From Nocardioides luteus (GTDB lineage Bacteria > Actinomycetota > Actinomycetes > Propionibacteriales > Nocardioidaceae), in contig NZ_JADOVJ010000001.1 of the NCBI RefSeq assembly GCF_015752315.1, positions 3,154,501 through 3,218,500 of the forward strand: a stretch of 64,000 nucleotides of DNA, in the 5' to 3' direction. Shown here in pieces: positions 1 through 7,331 of this stretch. How positions within the stretch are numbered: position 1 is the first letter of the stretch; every line of letters starts with the position of its first letter. Both the position numbers and the translations under genes were made by a program. The notes beneath the pieces are model-generated. The model did no database searches. It had not been told where the DNA came from and saw only the letters and a program-made list of their open reading frames with translations.

Positions 1-98
1 ACCTGCATCACCTGGATCCCGGACGGGTCCTCTCCCGACAGCAGAACGACGGGCCGGCGCTCGTCGAACTCCACCCACCAGACTTCGCCACGTTGCAC
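1..98 (-). CDS. PemK/MazF-like toxin, N-terminal part (runs off window)
   Basis: Only the first 32 codons are inside the window. Read on the minus strand from a GTG at 98 with an AGGAGAAG ribosome site just upstream, the protein begins VQRGEVWWVEF and continues into RRPVVLLSGED. This is the usual start of PemK/MazF-type mRNA interferases (RG-E-VWW-V, then RPVVLL). Such toxins cleave mRNA and are normally paired with an antitoxin; none is visible here and the divergent neighbour is not one. The family call is by pattern; the rest of the gene lies outside. Confidence 0.6.
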   Translation of the reverse strand, partial: MQRGEVWWVEFDERRPVVLLSGEDPSGIQVMQ

Positions 99-199
99 GT
101 CTTCTCCTGACTCAGGACGGCAGGCCGATGCCCGCACGACCCCACGAAAGTACCGTCGCTTGCGGAAATTCAGCCCAAAACAGGCGCTATCCTCGAAGC

Positions 200-769
200 A
201 TGACCGCGTTGCCCGACTGGATGCATCCTCCCCGTGAGGAGGGTTGGTTCTCCGAAGACCTCGACATGCTCGTCGAGGCGCCGCGTCATACCGAACTCAT
301 CGACGGAGCCCTGGTCTTCAACATGTCACCGCAGCGCCGCTGGCACAGTCGGCTCGTCACGGCCCTGACCAACGCGCTGACGGCGCAGGCACCCGACGGG
401 TTCGAGGTGGACCGGGAGCTGACGGTGGTGCTGGACCGGCGCAACCGCCCGGAGCCGGACGTGCTGGTGAGCACGGCCCGGATCTCCGACCAGGCCTCGT
501 TCTACGACGCAGACTCCGTGGTGCTCGTGGTCGAGGTGGTCTCGCCGGAGTCCGAGCATCGCGACCGGGCGGTGAAACCGCAGAAGTACGCCGAGGCGGG
601 GATCTCCCACTGCTGGCGCATCGAGAACGAGGACGGCGCGCCCGCCATCCACGTCTACGAGCGCGACGAGCTCACCAACGCCTACGTCGCGACCGGCATC
701 TTCCGCGACCGGCTCGACGTCGCGGTCCCGTTCCCGGTCAAGATCGACCTCACCGATCTGCTCCGCTGA
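200..769 (+). CDS. Uma2 family endonuclease (DUF820)
   Basis: A 189-residue protein of the Uma2/DUF820 family, a PD-(D/E)XK nuclease fold common in actinobacteria and cyanobacteria with no firmly established role. The presumed catalytic residues are visible: Asp in EPDVLV, Glu in VVEVVSPES, and Lys in VKPQKYAEAGI. I start at the ATG at 200 (MTALPDWM) because Uma2 proteins begin close to the W-x-E-D segment; an in-frame ATG at 128 would add 24 residues unlike the family. It lies divergent from the toxin fragment and stands alone. The family call is good; the biological function is unknown. Confidence 0.75.
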   Translation: MTALPDWMHPPREEGWFSEDLDMLVEAPRHTELIDGALVFNMSPQRRWHSRLVTALTNALTAQAPDGFEVDRELTVVLDRRNRPEPDVLVSTARISDQASFYDADSVVLVVEVVSPESEHRDRAVKPQKYAEAGISHCWRIENEDGAPAIHVYERDELTNAYVATGIFRDRLDVAVPFPVKIDLTDLLR

Positions 770-791
770 CTCCTCCTCCACGAGGCTGCGC

Positions 792-825
792 TGTCACAGC
801 CGGCACACCGCCGGTGTCCTAGGGG
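792..825 (+). promoter_or_regulatory. ECF41-type promoter of the FAD oxidoreductase gene
   Basis: TGTCACA at 792-798 is followed after 16 bases by TGTCC (815-819) and then AGGGGT. The same arrangement (TGTCACA, 16 bases, CGTCC, AGGGGT) occurs upstream of the ECF41 sigma factor gene at 3026-3060. ECF41 sigma factors are reported to use a TGTCACA -35 and a CGTC -10 element, so both sites are assigned to the sigma factor encoded at 3089. Confidence 0.75.
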
Positions 826-853
826 TATGAACCTCGACAAGCAGGAGGAACCC

Positions 854-2047
854 ATGCCCAAGCCCCACGTGATCGTCGTCGGCGGCGGGTACGCCGGCGT
901 GATGGCCGCCAACCGGATCACCAAGCACGAGGACGTCGCGATCACCCTGGTCAACCCGCGCGACCAGTTCGTCGAGCGGATCCGGCTGCACCAGCTGGCC
1001 ACCGGGTCCTCGGAGGCCGTGGTCGCCTATGCGGACGTGCTGAGCCCACGCGTGCGGCTGGTCACCGACACGGTGGCGTCCATCGACGCGGGTGCGCGCA
1101 CCGTCGTGCTCGGGAGCGGGCAGCAGATGACGTACGACTACCTGGTCTACGCCGTCGGCAGCGCCGGCACGACCCGGGTCGCGTGTGCGGCTGAGCACGC
1201 CTACGGGATCTCGACCTACGAGGAGGCGACCCGGCTGAAGGCGGCGCTGGACGGGGCGCCGGCCGACGCCCCGGTGGTCGTCGTCGGCGGCGGACCGACC
1301 GGCATCGAGGTCTCCTCCGAGCTCGCCGAGGCGGGCCGGAACGTGGCGCTGGTCTGCGGCGACAGGCTCGGTCCGTGGTTGCACGAGAAGGGCCGCGCGG
1401 TGGCCGAGCGCGACCTGCGGCGCCTGGGCGTCGGCATCGTCGAGGGCGCTCGGGTGGCCGAGGTGCTGGACGGTCGGGTACGCCTCGACAACGGCCGCGA
1501 GCTGCCCAGCTCGGTGACCATCTGGACAGCCGGCTTCGCCGCACCCGACCTGGCCCGCGCGAGCGGGCTCGCCACCGACGAGCTCGGCCGGCTGATCACC
1601 GACGAGACCCTCACCAGCGTCGACGACGACCGGATCGTCGCGACCGGCGACGCCGCGGCGCCCTCGGGCCTGGCGTACCGGATGAGCTGCCAGGCCGCCA
1701 ACCAGCTCGGGCCGCTGGCCGGGGAGACGGTGCTCGCCCGGCTGACCGGGAAGACCCCGGAGCCGGTGAGCATCGGGTTCGTGGGCCAGTGCATCAGCAT
1801 CGGCCGCGGCCTGGGACTGGTGAACCTCGCCCGGCGCGACGACTCCGCGGTCGCCGGACGCGTCCGTGGGGTACCGGCGGCGAAGATCAAGGAGCTGGTC
1901 TGCCGCAGCACGGTCTGGGCCCTCGGGATGGAGGCGCGCCACCCCGGATCGGCCTTCGGCCTCAAGGACCGGTCGCGCGCCGAGCGGGTCCGGGCGACTG
2001 CGGCCACGCCCGCGTCGCTCGTGGACGAGCCGAGCCGTCGGGCCTGA
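854..2047 (+). CDS. NAD(P)/FAD-dependent oxidoreductase (NDH-2-like)
   Basis: A 397-residue flavoprotein of the pyridine nucleotide-disulphide reductase fold. An FAD-binding VVGGGYAG lies near residues 7-14 and a second Rossmann motif VVVVGGGPTGIE near 138-149, where NAD(P)H binds; ATGDAA near residue 264 is the typical second FAD contact. It resembles type II NADH dehydrogenases and FSP1-like quinone reductases. The ATG at 854 is preceded by GCAGGAGGA, so the upstream ATG at 827 is less likely. Oxidoreductases are one of the three standard targets of ECF41 sigma factors, and the ECF41 promoter just upstream plus the ECF41 gene 1 kb downstream fit this. The substrate is unknown. Confidence 0.85.
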   Translation: MPKPHVIVVGGGYAGVMAANRITKHEDVAITLVNPRDQFVERIRLHQLATGSSEAVVAYADVLSPRVRLVTDTVASIDAGARTVVLGSGQQMTYDYLVYAVGSAGTTRVACAAEHAYGISTYEEATRLKAALDGAPADAPVVVVGGGPTGIEVSSELAEAGRNVALVCGDRLGPWLHEKGRAVAERDLRRLGVGIVEGARVAEVLDGRVRLDNGRELPSSVTIWTAGFAAPDLARASGLATDELGRLITDETLTSVDDDRIVATGDAAAPSGLAYRMSCQAANQLGPLAGETVLARLTGKTPEPVSIGFVGQCISIGRGLGLVNLARRDDSAVAGRVRGVPAAKIKELVCRSTVWALGMEARHPGSAFGLKDRSRAERVRATAATPASLVDEPSRRA

Positions 2048-2152
2048 GCGGCCGGCGGTTCGAGAGGAGTTCAGGCAGGAGACGGACGGCGGTCGTCACG
2101 GGATCACGCGGCCCGGCCAGATTGAGGGCCACCCCCACCGATGGAGATCTCG

Positions 2153-3010
2153 ATGCGTACCTTCGTCCGCTCCCTGGCCGCGGCCCTCGCCGCGGCGGCC
2201 TTCCTCTCCCCCGCAGCCGCCCCGGCGAGCGCGACCGACTCCGCGCGCACCACCGCCGAGCTCGGTACGCCGCACCCGCAGGCGCACGCGCACAACGACT
2301 ACGAGCACGAGCGCCCGCTGCTCGACGCGCTGGAGCACGGCTTCACGAGCGTCGAGGCCGACGTGTGGCTGGTCGACGGCGCGCTCCTGGTGGCGCACGA
2401 CGCGGAGGACCTCGACCCGGCGCGGACCCTGGAGGGCCTCTACCTCGCCCCGCTCAAGCAGCTCGTCAGCGGCAGGGGACGCGACGTCTACCCGGGATAC
2501 GACGGCACCTTCCAGCTCCTGATCGACATCAAGAACACCGGTGAGGCGACGTACGCGGCGATCGAGAAGGAGCTCGCCGGCTACGAGGAGCTCTTCACCC
2601 GCTACGAGAACGGCACCGTCAAGGACGGCCCCGTCGAGGCCGTGATCAGCGGCGACCGGCCGCTGGAGACGATGCGGAGCGCGACCCGGCGGCTCACCTT
2701 CTACGACGGCCGGATGAGCGATCTCCACTCCGGGATGCCCGCGTCGCTGATGCCGCTGGTCAGCGACAACTGGACGAAGGTGTTCGTCTGGCAGGGCATC
2801 GGCCCGATGCCGGAGATCGAGCGCCGCAAGCTCCACGAGATCGTCGACCACGCCCACTCCCAGGGCTACCGCGTGCGCTTCTGGGCGACGCCGGACGCCG
2901 ACGGCCCGGCACGTGAGGCCGTGTGGACCGAGCTGCTCGCGGCCGGCGTCGACCACATCAACACCGACGACCTCGAGGACCTGGACGCCTTCCTGACCGC
3001 CCACGGGTAG
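2153..3010 (+). CDS. Secreted PI-PLC/GDPD-like phosphodiesterase family protein
   Basis: A 285-residue protein with an N-terminal signal peptide (residues 1 to about 27, ending near SATDSA). The mature part starts with HAHNDYEHERP followed by an E-D pair (SVEADVW) and LLVAHD, the metal-binding His, Glu and Asp pattern of the phosphatidylinositol-phospholipase C / glycerophosphodiester phosphodiesterase superfamily; it is closest in pattern to AIM6-type proteins. It ends with the family's NTDDLEDLDAF segment. The ATG at 2153 has GGAG six bases upstream; an ATG at 2141 would add four residues. It sits between the oxidoreductase and the sigma factor; no ECF41 promoter precedes it, so membership in that regulon is uncertain. 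The substrate is not known. Confidence 0.75.
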   Translation: MRTFVRSLAAALAAAAFLSPAAAPASATDSARTTAELGTPHPQAHAHNDYEHERPLLDALEHGFTSVEADVWLVDGALLVAHDAEDLDPARTLEGLYLAPLKQLVSGRGRDVYPGYDGTFQLLIDIKNTGEATYAAIEKELAGYEELFTRYENGTVKDGPVEAVISGDRPLETMRSATRRLTFYDGRMSDLHSGMPASLMPLVSDNWTKVFVWQGIGPMPEIERRKLHEIVDHAHSQGYRVRFWATPDADGPAREAVWTELLAAGVDHINTDDLEDLDAFLTAHG

Positions 3011-3025
3011 AAACTTTCCGGCGCG

Positions 3026-3060
3026 TGTCACAGTCCCGCGCGCCGTCTCGTCCCAGGGGT
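3026..3060 (+). promoter_or_regulatory. ECF41-type promoter of the sigma factor gene (autoregulation)
   Basis: TGTCACA at 3026-3032, a 16-base spacer, then CGTCC at 3049-3053 and AGGGGT to 3060. It matches the oxidoreductase promoter at 792-825 in both elements and in the spacer length, implying that the sigma factor activates its own gene. Confidence 0.75.
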
Positions 3061-3088
3061 GGAAGATGTGACCCGAGGGAGGACGAAC

Positions 3089-4036
3089 GTGACACCTGAG
3101 ACCGAGATCGAGTTCGAGGAGCTGCGCCCGCTGCTGTTCTCGATCGCCTACCGGATCCTCGGCAGTGTGAGCGAGGCCGAGGACGCCGTGCAGGAGACCT
3201 GGATCCGGCTCGAAGGAGCCTCGACCGAGCCCGAGTCGCTCAAGGCCTACCTGTCGACCGTCGTCACCCGCATCTCCCTCGACGTGCTCCGCTCCGCACG
3301 GGTGCGGCGGGAGACGTACGTCGGCCCGTGGTTCCCCGAGCCGCTGCCGACCGACTCCCACCTCGATGAGCGCGAGGACATCTACGCCAGCCCCGAGCGC
3401 GCGACCGAGCTGGCCGACTCGGTGTCGATGGCCGCGCTCCTGCTGCTCGAGCGGCTCAGCCCACTCGAGCGGGCGGTCTTCGTGCTGCGGGAGGTGTTCC
3501 ACTTCGGCTTCGCCGACATCGCGGCGGCGGTCGACCGCTCGGAGGCGGCCTGCCGCCAGCTCGCCTCGCGTGCCCGCCGGCACATGGACGAGGGCAAGCC
3601 GCGCTTCGAGGCCGACCGGCGCAAGCGGGCCGAGCTCTCCGACCGGTTCTTCGAGGCGCTGCGCGACGGCGACCTCGACCAGCTCCAGGCACTGCTGGCC
3701 GCCGACGTCGAGACCGTCAACGACGGCGGCGGCGTCGCCGGTGGCGTCGGTGGCCGGTTCGGTGCGGAGAAGGCGGCACGCATCCTGATCGCGGCGGTGC
3801 CGCCGCTGCTCGCCATCGGTGCCCGCCTGGAGCAGCGCGAGCTCAACGGCGAGCCGGGCGCCATCCTGCGCGACGCCGACGGCGCCATCCTCGGCACCTG
3901 GACCCTCGACATCCTCGACGGCCAGATCCAGCGGATCCGCTCGGTCACCAACCCCGAGAAGCTCGGCCACCTGGGCCCGGTGGCGGACCTGAAGGACGTC
4001 GTACGCCGCCGCAACCGCCACCGCCGCGAGCGGTGA
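3089..4036 (+). CDS. ECF41-family RNA polymerase sigma factor with SnoaL-like domain
   Basis: A 315-residue ECF sigma factor. Sigma region 2 is near residues 5-70 (AYRILGSVSEAEDAVQETW), region 4 near 115-165 (RLSPLERAVFVLREVF and a helix-turn-helix), and an NTF2/SnoaL-like C-terminal extension runs from about 185. Three hallmarks of ECF41 are present: a PWFPEPL linker motif, DGGG in the extension, and NPEKL near the C-terminus. In ECF41 the extension controls sigma activity in place of a separate anti-sigma factor, and none is encoded here. I chose the GTG at 3089, which has GGGAGGA upstream and leaves room for the promoter at 3026-3060; a GTG at 3059 would overlap the expected transcription start. 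Confidence 0.88.
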   Translation: MTPETEIEFEELRPLLFSIAYRILGSVSEAEDAVQETWIRLEGASTEPESLKAYLSTVVTRISLDVLRSARVRRETYVGPWFPEPLPTDSHLDEREDIYASPERATELADSVSMAALLLLERLSPLERAVFVLREVFHFGFADIAAAVDRSEAACRQLASRARRHMDEGKPRFEADRRKRAELSDRFFEALRDGDLDQLQALLAADVETVNDGGGVAGGVGGRFGAEKAARILIAAVPPLLAIGARLEQRELNGEPGAILRDADGAILGTWTLDILDGQIQRIRSVTNPEKLGHLGPVADLKDVVRRRNRHRRER

Positions 4037-4174
4037 CGCCGCTGGTCGAGCCGCCGGAGCCGCTAGGCGGAGGCGTGTCGAGACCAACACGGTCCTCTCG
4101 AGCGTCGATGGGACTGTGTTGGTCTCGACACGGATTCGCTCGTTCCTCACGAATCCGGCTCGACCAGCGGCGTC
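4035..4174. terminator. Large nested inverted repeat between convergent genes
   Basis: Two perfect inverted repeats are nested. The outer arms are 4035-4053 and 4156-4174 (19 bp, containing CGCTGGTCGAGCCG); the inner arms are 4075-4090 and 4116-4131 (16 bp, GTGTCGAGACCAACAC). The element fills the space between the sigma factor gene and the convergent transporter gene, so it can act as a bidirectional terminator. The GGTCGAGC / GTGTCGAGACC building blocks recur at about 44190-44570 and inside the gene at 56583, so it also looks like a dispersed REP-type repeat. Confidence 0.7.
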
Positions 4175-4178
4175 GGAG

Positions 4179-5519
4179 TCAGGCTACGGCGCCCTGCGGG
4201 GTCGGGGACGTCCGCAGGCCGAGGTCGGCGGTGCGTACGTCCTTGGTCTCGCGGGCGGTCAGGGCGGCGATCGTCGCGACGAGGCAGACGACCGCGGTGT
4301 AGCCGGCGGTGACGACCCAGCCGCCCTCCTTCACGCCACCCAGAGCGGTGACGATCGACGGCGTGAACCCGGCCAGCATGAAGCCGATCTGGGTGCCGAT
4401 CGCGACGCCGGAGAAGCGCACCGGGGTCGAGAACATCTCGCCGTAGAACGAGGGCCAGGTGGCGTTGGCGGCCGCGTAGCCGAAGGAGAAGGTGACGATG
4501 GCGAGCGCGAAGACGAGCAGCTCGCTGCCCTGGCTCATCGAGAGCAGGTAGAACGGCATCATGACCGCGCTGGCCACGGCGCCGTAGATGAACACGGGCT
4601 TGCGCCCGACCCGGTCGGCGAGCCGGCCGAACATCGGCTGGGTGAACAGCGCGACCAGGTTGGCCGCGACGACCAGCCACAGCGTGATCGAGTCGACCAT
4701 GCCGACCGCGACGCCGTAGGCGATGGCCAGGTTGCCGAAGACGGTGGAGACGGCCGCGATGAAGGCGCAGCAGATGACGCGGAGCACGTCGGTCCAGTGG
4801 TCGCGCAGCAGCACCGCGAGGGGCAGCTTGGCGACCTCGTTGTTGGCCTTGGCCTCCTCGAACTCCGGGGTCTCGTTGAGGCGGCTACGGATGAAGAACG
4901 CCACCACGACCACGATCGCGGAAAGCCAGAACGGGATGCGCCAGCCGATGCCGTACTTGATCTCGTCCGGCAGCGCGACCACCGGGATGAAGACGAGCGC
5001 CGCCAGGATCTGGCCGCCCTGGGTGCCGGTCAGCGTCCAGGAGGTGTAGAAGGAGCGCTTGTCGTCGGGGGCGTGCTCGAGGGTGAGCGAGCTGGCGCCG
5101 GCCTGCTCGCCGGCGGCCGACAGCCCCTGGAGCAGGCGGCAGAACACCAGCAGTGCGGGCGCGATCCAGCCGGCCTGGTCGTACGACGGCAGGCAGCCGA
5201 TCAGGAACGTGCCACCACCCATCAGCAGGAGGGTGAACAGCAGCACCTTCCGGCGGCCGATCCGGTCACCGAAGTGGCCGACGAAGACCGCGCCGACGGG
5301 CCGGGCGACGTACGCGAACGCGAAGGTCGCGAACGACATCACCAGTGCGGCGTCGCCGGTGCTGGGGAAGAAGACGTGCGGAAAGATCAGCGCTGCGGCA
5401 GAGCCGAAGACGAAGAAGTCGTAGTACTCGACGGCACTGCCCATGAAGCTGGCAAGCGCGGCCCGGACCGGGGTCTTGCCTTCCTGGTTCACGGTGCTGT
5501 CGGTGTCAGGTCCCGCCAT
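4179..5519 (-). CDS. MHS-family MFS transporter, probable shikimate/quinate symporter
   Basis: A 446-residue, twelve-helix major facilitator of the metabolite:H+ symporter family (ProP/ShiA/KgtP group). The family start is present (ASFMGSAVEYYDFFVFGSAAAL, residues about 23-44), as is the helix 2-3 loop GHFGDRIGRRKVL and the duplicated loop GRLADRVGRKPVF. It lies 77 bases downstream of the AroE-like dehydrogenase on the same strand, and a TetR operator precedes that pair, so uptake of quinate, shikimate or 3-dehydroshikimate for the protocatechuate route is the most likely role. The substrate is inferred from context only. The ATG at 5519 is preceded by GGAGGA. Confidence 0.82.
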   Translation of the reverse strand: MAGPDTDSTVNQEGKTPVRAALASFMGSAVEYYDFFVFGSAAALIFPHVFFPSTGDAALVMSFATFAFAYVARPVGAVFVGHFGDRIGRRKVLLFTLLLMGGGTFLIGCLPSYDQAGWIAPALLVFCRLLQGLSAAGEQAGASSLTLEHAPDDKRSFYTSWTLTGTQGGQILAALVFIPVVALPDEIKYGIGWRIPFWLSAIVVVVAFFIRSRLNETPEFEEAKANNEVAKLPLAVLLRDHWTDVLRVICCAFIAAVSTVFGNLAIAYGVAVGMVDSITLWLVVAANLVALFTQPMFGRLADRVGRKPVFIYGAVASAVMMPFYLLSMSQGSELLVFALAIVTFSFGYAAANATWPSFYGEMFSTPVRFSGVAIGTQIGFMLAGFTPSIVTALGGVKEGGWVVTAGYTAVVCLVATIAALTARETKDVRTADLGLRTSPTPQGAVA

Positions 5520-5596
5520 CGGGTCCTCCTCGGGGGTCTGTCCCGCGGTCCTGACCGCGGGGCTGTGGGGGGGGTGGTGGATGAGGTGTTCAGGGG

Positions 5597-6493
5597 TCAG
5601 CCGGCCGCGGCCAGCTCGCGCAGGTGGGCGAGCATCCGCTCGGCATCGGGGTCGATGCCGGTGATCAGCCGGAAGGCGTCGACGGCCTGATAGACCGCCA
5701 TGTGGCCTCCGTGGAGCGTCGGGCAGCCGACCTCACGCGCGGCCTGCAGCAGCGCGGTGTCCAGAGGTCGGTAGACGATGTCCGCCACCCACAGGGGGCG
5801 TCGGTCGCTTCGCTCCCCGCCGGCTCGCGCCTCGGGGCGGAGGAGGCTGGTGTCCAGGGGCGTGCCGGGGTGGTCGGCCATGCCCATCGGGGTGCAGTTG
5901 ACCAGTCCGTCGGCCTCGGGCACGAGCGCGGCCAGCTTGTCGACGTGGCTCGCCTCGACGGCGCTGTCCGGGTGGTGGCGCCGGATCTCCTCGGCCCGTG
6001 CCTGGGCACGGTCGAGGTCCATGTCGGCGATGACCAGCCGGTCGACGCCCTGGCTCACGAGCGCGTGCGCGACGGCCGAGCCCGCCCCACCCGCGCCGAT
6101 CTGCACCACGGTGCCGAGCGGGGCGTCCGGCATCCCGGTGCGCAGCGCGCGGCCGAACCCGGTCGTGTCGGTGTTGTAGCCGATCGCGCCCTCCTCGGTG
6201 AAGACCACGGTGTTGACCGCACCGAGGCGGGCTGCGGCCTCGTCGAGCCGGTCGAGGTGCTCGATCACGAGCTCCTTGCACGGGTGGGTGATGTTGAGCG
6301 CGTCGAAGCCGAGACGCCGGGCCTCCCTCATCAGGTCGCCGACTCCCTCGGCCGAGATCCCCAGCTCGGTGATGTCGAGCGTCTTGTAGACGTACGACAG
6401 CCCGTGCTCGAACCCTTCGCGCATGTGCAGCGCCGGACTCAGCGAGGGTCCGACGCCCGCGCCGATCAGGCCGACAAGAAACGAAGACTTCAT
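5597..6493 (-). CDS. aroE: Shikimate/quinate dehydrogenase (AroE family)
   Basis: A 298-residue AroE-family enzyme that interconverts shikimate (or quinate) and the 3-dehydro acid with NAD(P). The substrate site residues are visible: SLSPALH near residue 17, NITHPCK with the catalytic Lys near residue 73, and GYNTDTTGF near 109. The nucleotide site is IGAGGAGSAV near 135. Its position with a transporter, a 3-dehydroshikimate dehydratase and a TetR regulator points to catabolism rather than aromatic biosynthesis, so it may be a quinate/shikimate dehydrogenase of the QsuD type. The ATG at 6493 has AAGGA upstream, and a TetR operator overlaps the promoter. Confidence 0.85.
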   Translation of the reverse strand: MKSSFLVGLIGAGVGPSLSPALHMREGFEHGLSYVYKTLDITELGISAEGVGDLMREARRLGFDALNITHPCKELVIEHLDRLDEAAARLGAVNTVVFTEEGAIGYNTDTTGFGRALRTGMPDAPLGTVVQIGAGGAGSAVAHALVSQGVDRLVIADMDLDRAQARAEEIRRHHPDSAVEASHVDKLAALVPEADGLVNCTPMGMADHPGTPLDTSLLRPEARAGGERSDRRPLWVADIVYRPLDTALLQAAREVGCPTLHGGHMAVYQAVDAFRLITGIDPDAERMLAHLRELAAAG

Positions 6494-6506
6494 CTGGGTG
6501 ATCCTT

Positions 6507-6526
6507 AATGTACGAACTAGTACGTT
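6507..6526. promoter_or_regulatory. TetR operator upstream of the dehydrogenase-transporter unit
   Basis: AATGTAC-N6-GTACGTT, 14 bases upstream of the dehydrogenase start. It matches the 20-bp operator at 7294-7313 in arms and spacing with one mismatch, so it is assigned to the TetR protein encoded at 6626. Confidence 0.7.
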
Positions 6527-6578
6527 ACGAGAGTGAAGGGCATCACATTCCACCCCGACTCGTCAACCCCCACATGGC

Positions 6579-6615
6579 AAGAAACCCGCCCCCGCAGCGC
6601 GGGGACGGGCTTCTT
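6579..6615 (-). terminator. Rho-independent terminator of the tetR gene
   Basis: On the minus strand a stem of AAGCCCGTCCCCGC and GCGGGGGCGGGTTT closes over a GCT loop and runs into TTTCTT. It separates tetR from the downstream dehydrogenase gene, which has its own promoter and operator. Confidence 0.8.
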
Positions 6616-6625
6616 CGGCCGAAGG

Positions 6626-7249
6626 TCAGTGGGCGGTGAGCCAGCCGACGACGATGTCGCCGAGGATGCGGCGGTGGCGCTCGCGCACGTCGGGAGCGAG
6701 CATGTCCCGACCGAACAGGAAGCCGAAGGTGGCGCTGTTGGCGACCTGGAAGACGCAGTAGGCGCTGATCATCATGTGCACGTCGATGGCGTCGACGTCG
6801 GCCCGCAGCTCACCCGAGGCGCGACCGCGGGCGAGCACCTCGTCGAGGACGGACGCAGCCGGGGCGCCGAGCTCGCGCAACGACTCGACCTTCTCCAGGT
6901 GCCGGCCACGGTGGATGTTCTCGACGGAGACGAGACGGATGAAGTCTGGGTGGTTGACGTGGTGGTCGAAGGTGAGCTCGGCGATACGACGGATGGCGTC
7001 GACCGGCTCGAGATCACCGGCGTGGAGGCTCTGCTCGAGATCGCGGATCCGGCGATAGGCAGCCTCGAGCACGGCCAGGAACAGCCCCTCCTTGCCGCCG
7101 AAGTAGTAGTAGATCATCCGCTTCGTGGTGCGGGTGCGCTCGGCGATCTCGTCGACCCGGGCCCCCGAGTAGCCCTGCTCCGAGAACACCTCGGTCGCGA
7201 CCTCGAGCAGCTCGGACCGGGTGCGTTCGGCATCACGCGACTGAACCAT
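6626..7249 (-). CDS. TetR-family regulator of quinate/shikimate catabolism
   Basis: A 207-residue TetR protein. The DNA-binding domain is residues about 10-56, with recognition region TRTTKRMIYYYFGGKEGLF; the C-terminal ligand domain contains the segment FDHHVNHPDFIRLVSVEN common in TetR regulators of aromatic catabolism (TetR_C_33-like). It is divergent from the 3-dehydroshikimate dehydratase, and two near-identical palindromes (7294-7313 and 6507-6526) lie at the two promoters it would control. Repression relieved by a pathway intermediate such as quinate or shikimate is inferred, not shown. Confidence 0.82.
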   Translation of the reverse strand: MVQSRDAERTRSELLEVATEVFSEQGYSGARVDEIAERTRTTKRMIYYYFGGKEGLFLAVLEAAYRRIRDLEQSLHAGDLEPVDAIRRIAELTFDHHVNHPDFIRLVSVENIHRGRHLEKVESLRELGAPAASVLDEVLARGRASGELRADVDAIDVHMMISAYCVFQVANSATFGFLFGRDMLAPDVRERHRRILGDIVVGWLTAH

Positions 7250-7293
7250 GCCCCGAGCCTAGAGCACGACCCACTTCCCAACCCGCAGCAATG

Positions 7294-7313
7294 AATGTAC
7301 CGTTTCGTACATT
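7294..7313. promoter_or_regulatory. TetR operator between tetR and the dehydroshikimate dehydratase
   Basis: A perfect palindrome AATGTAC-N6-GTACATT lies in the 82-bp divergent intergenic space, 18 bases before the dehydratase start. A copy with one mismatch lies at 6507-6526. Confidence 0.78.
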
Positions 7314-7331
7314 AGTCACGAACGGAGAACC

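Noticed and set aside
2096..4150. Long minus-strand open frame (684 codons) across the phospholipase-like and sigma factor genes
   Set aside because: It is the antisense shadow of two well-supported plus-strand genes; its composition is biased to Arg, Val and Gly and it has no motif or ribosome site.
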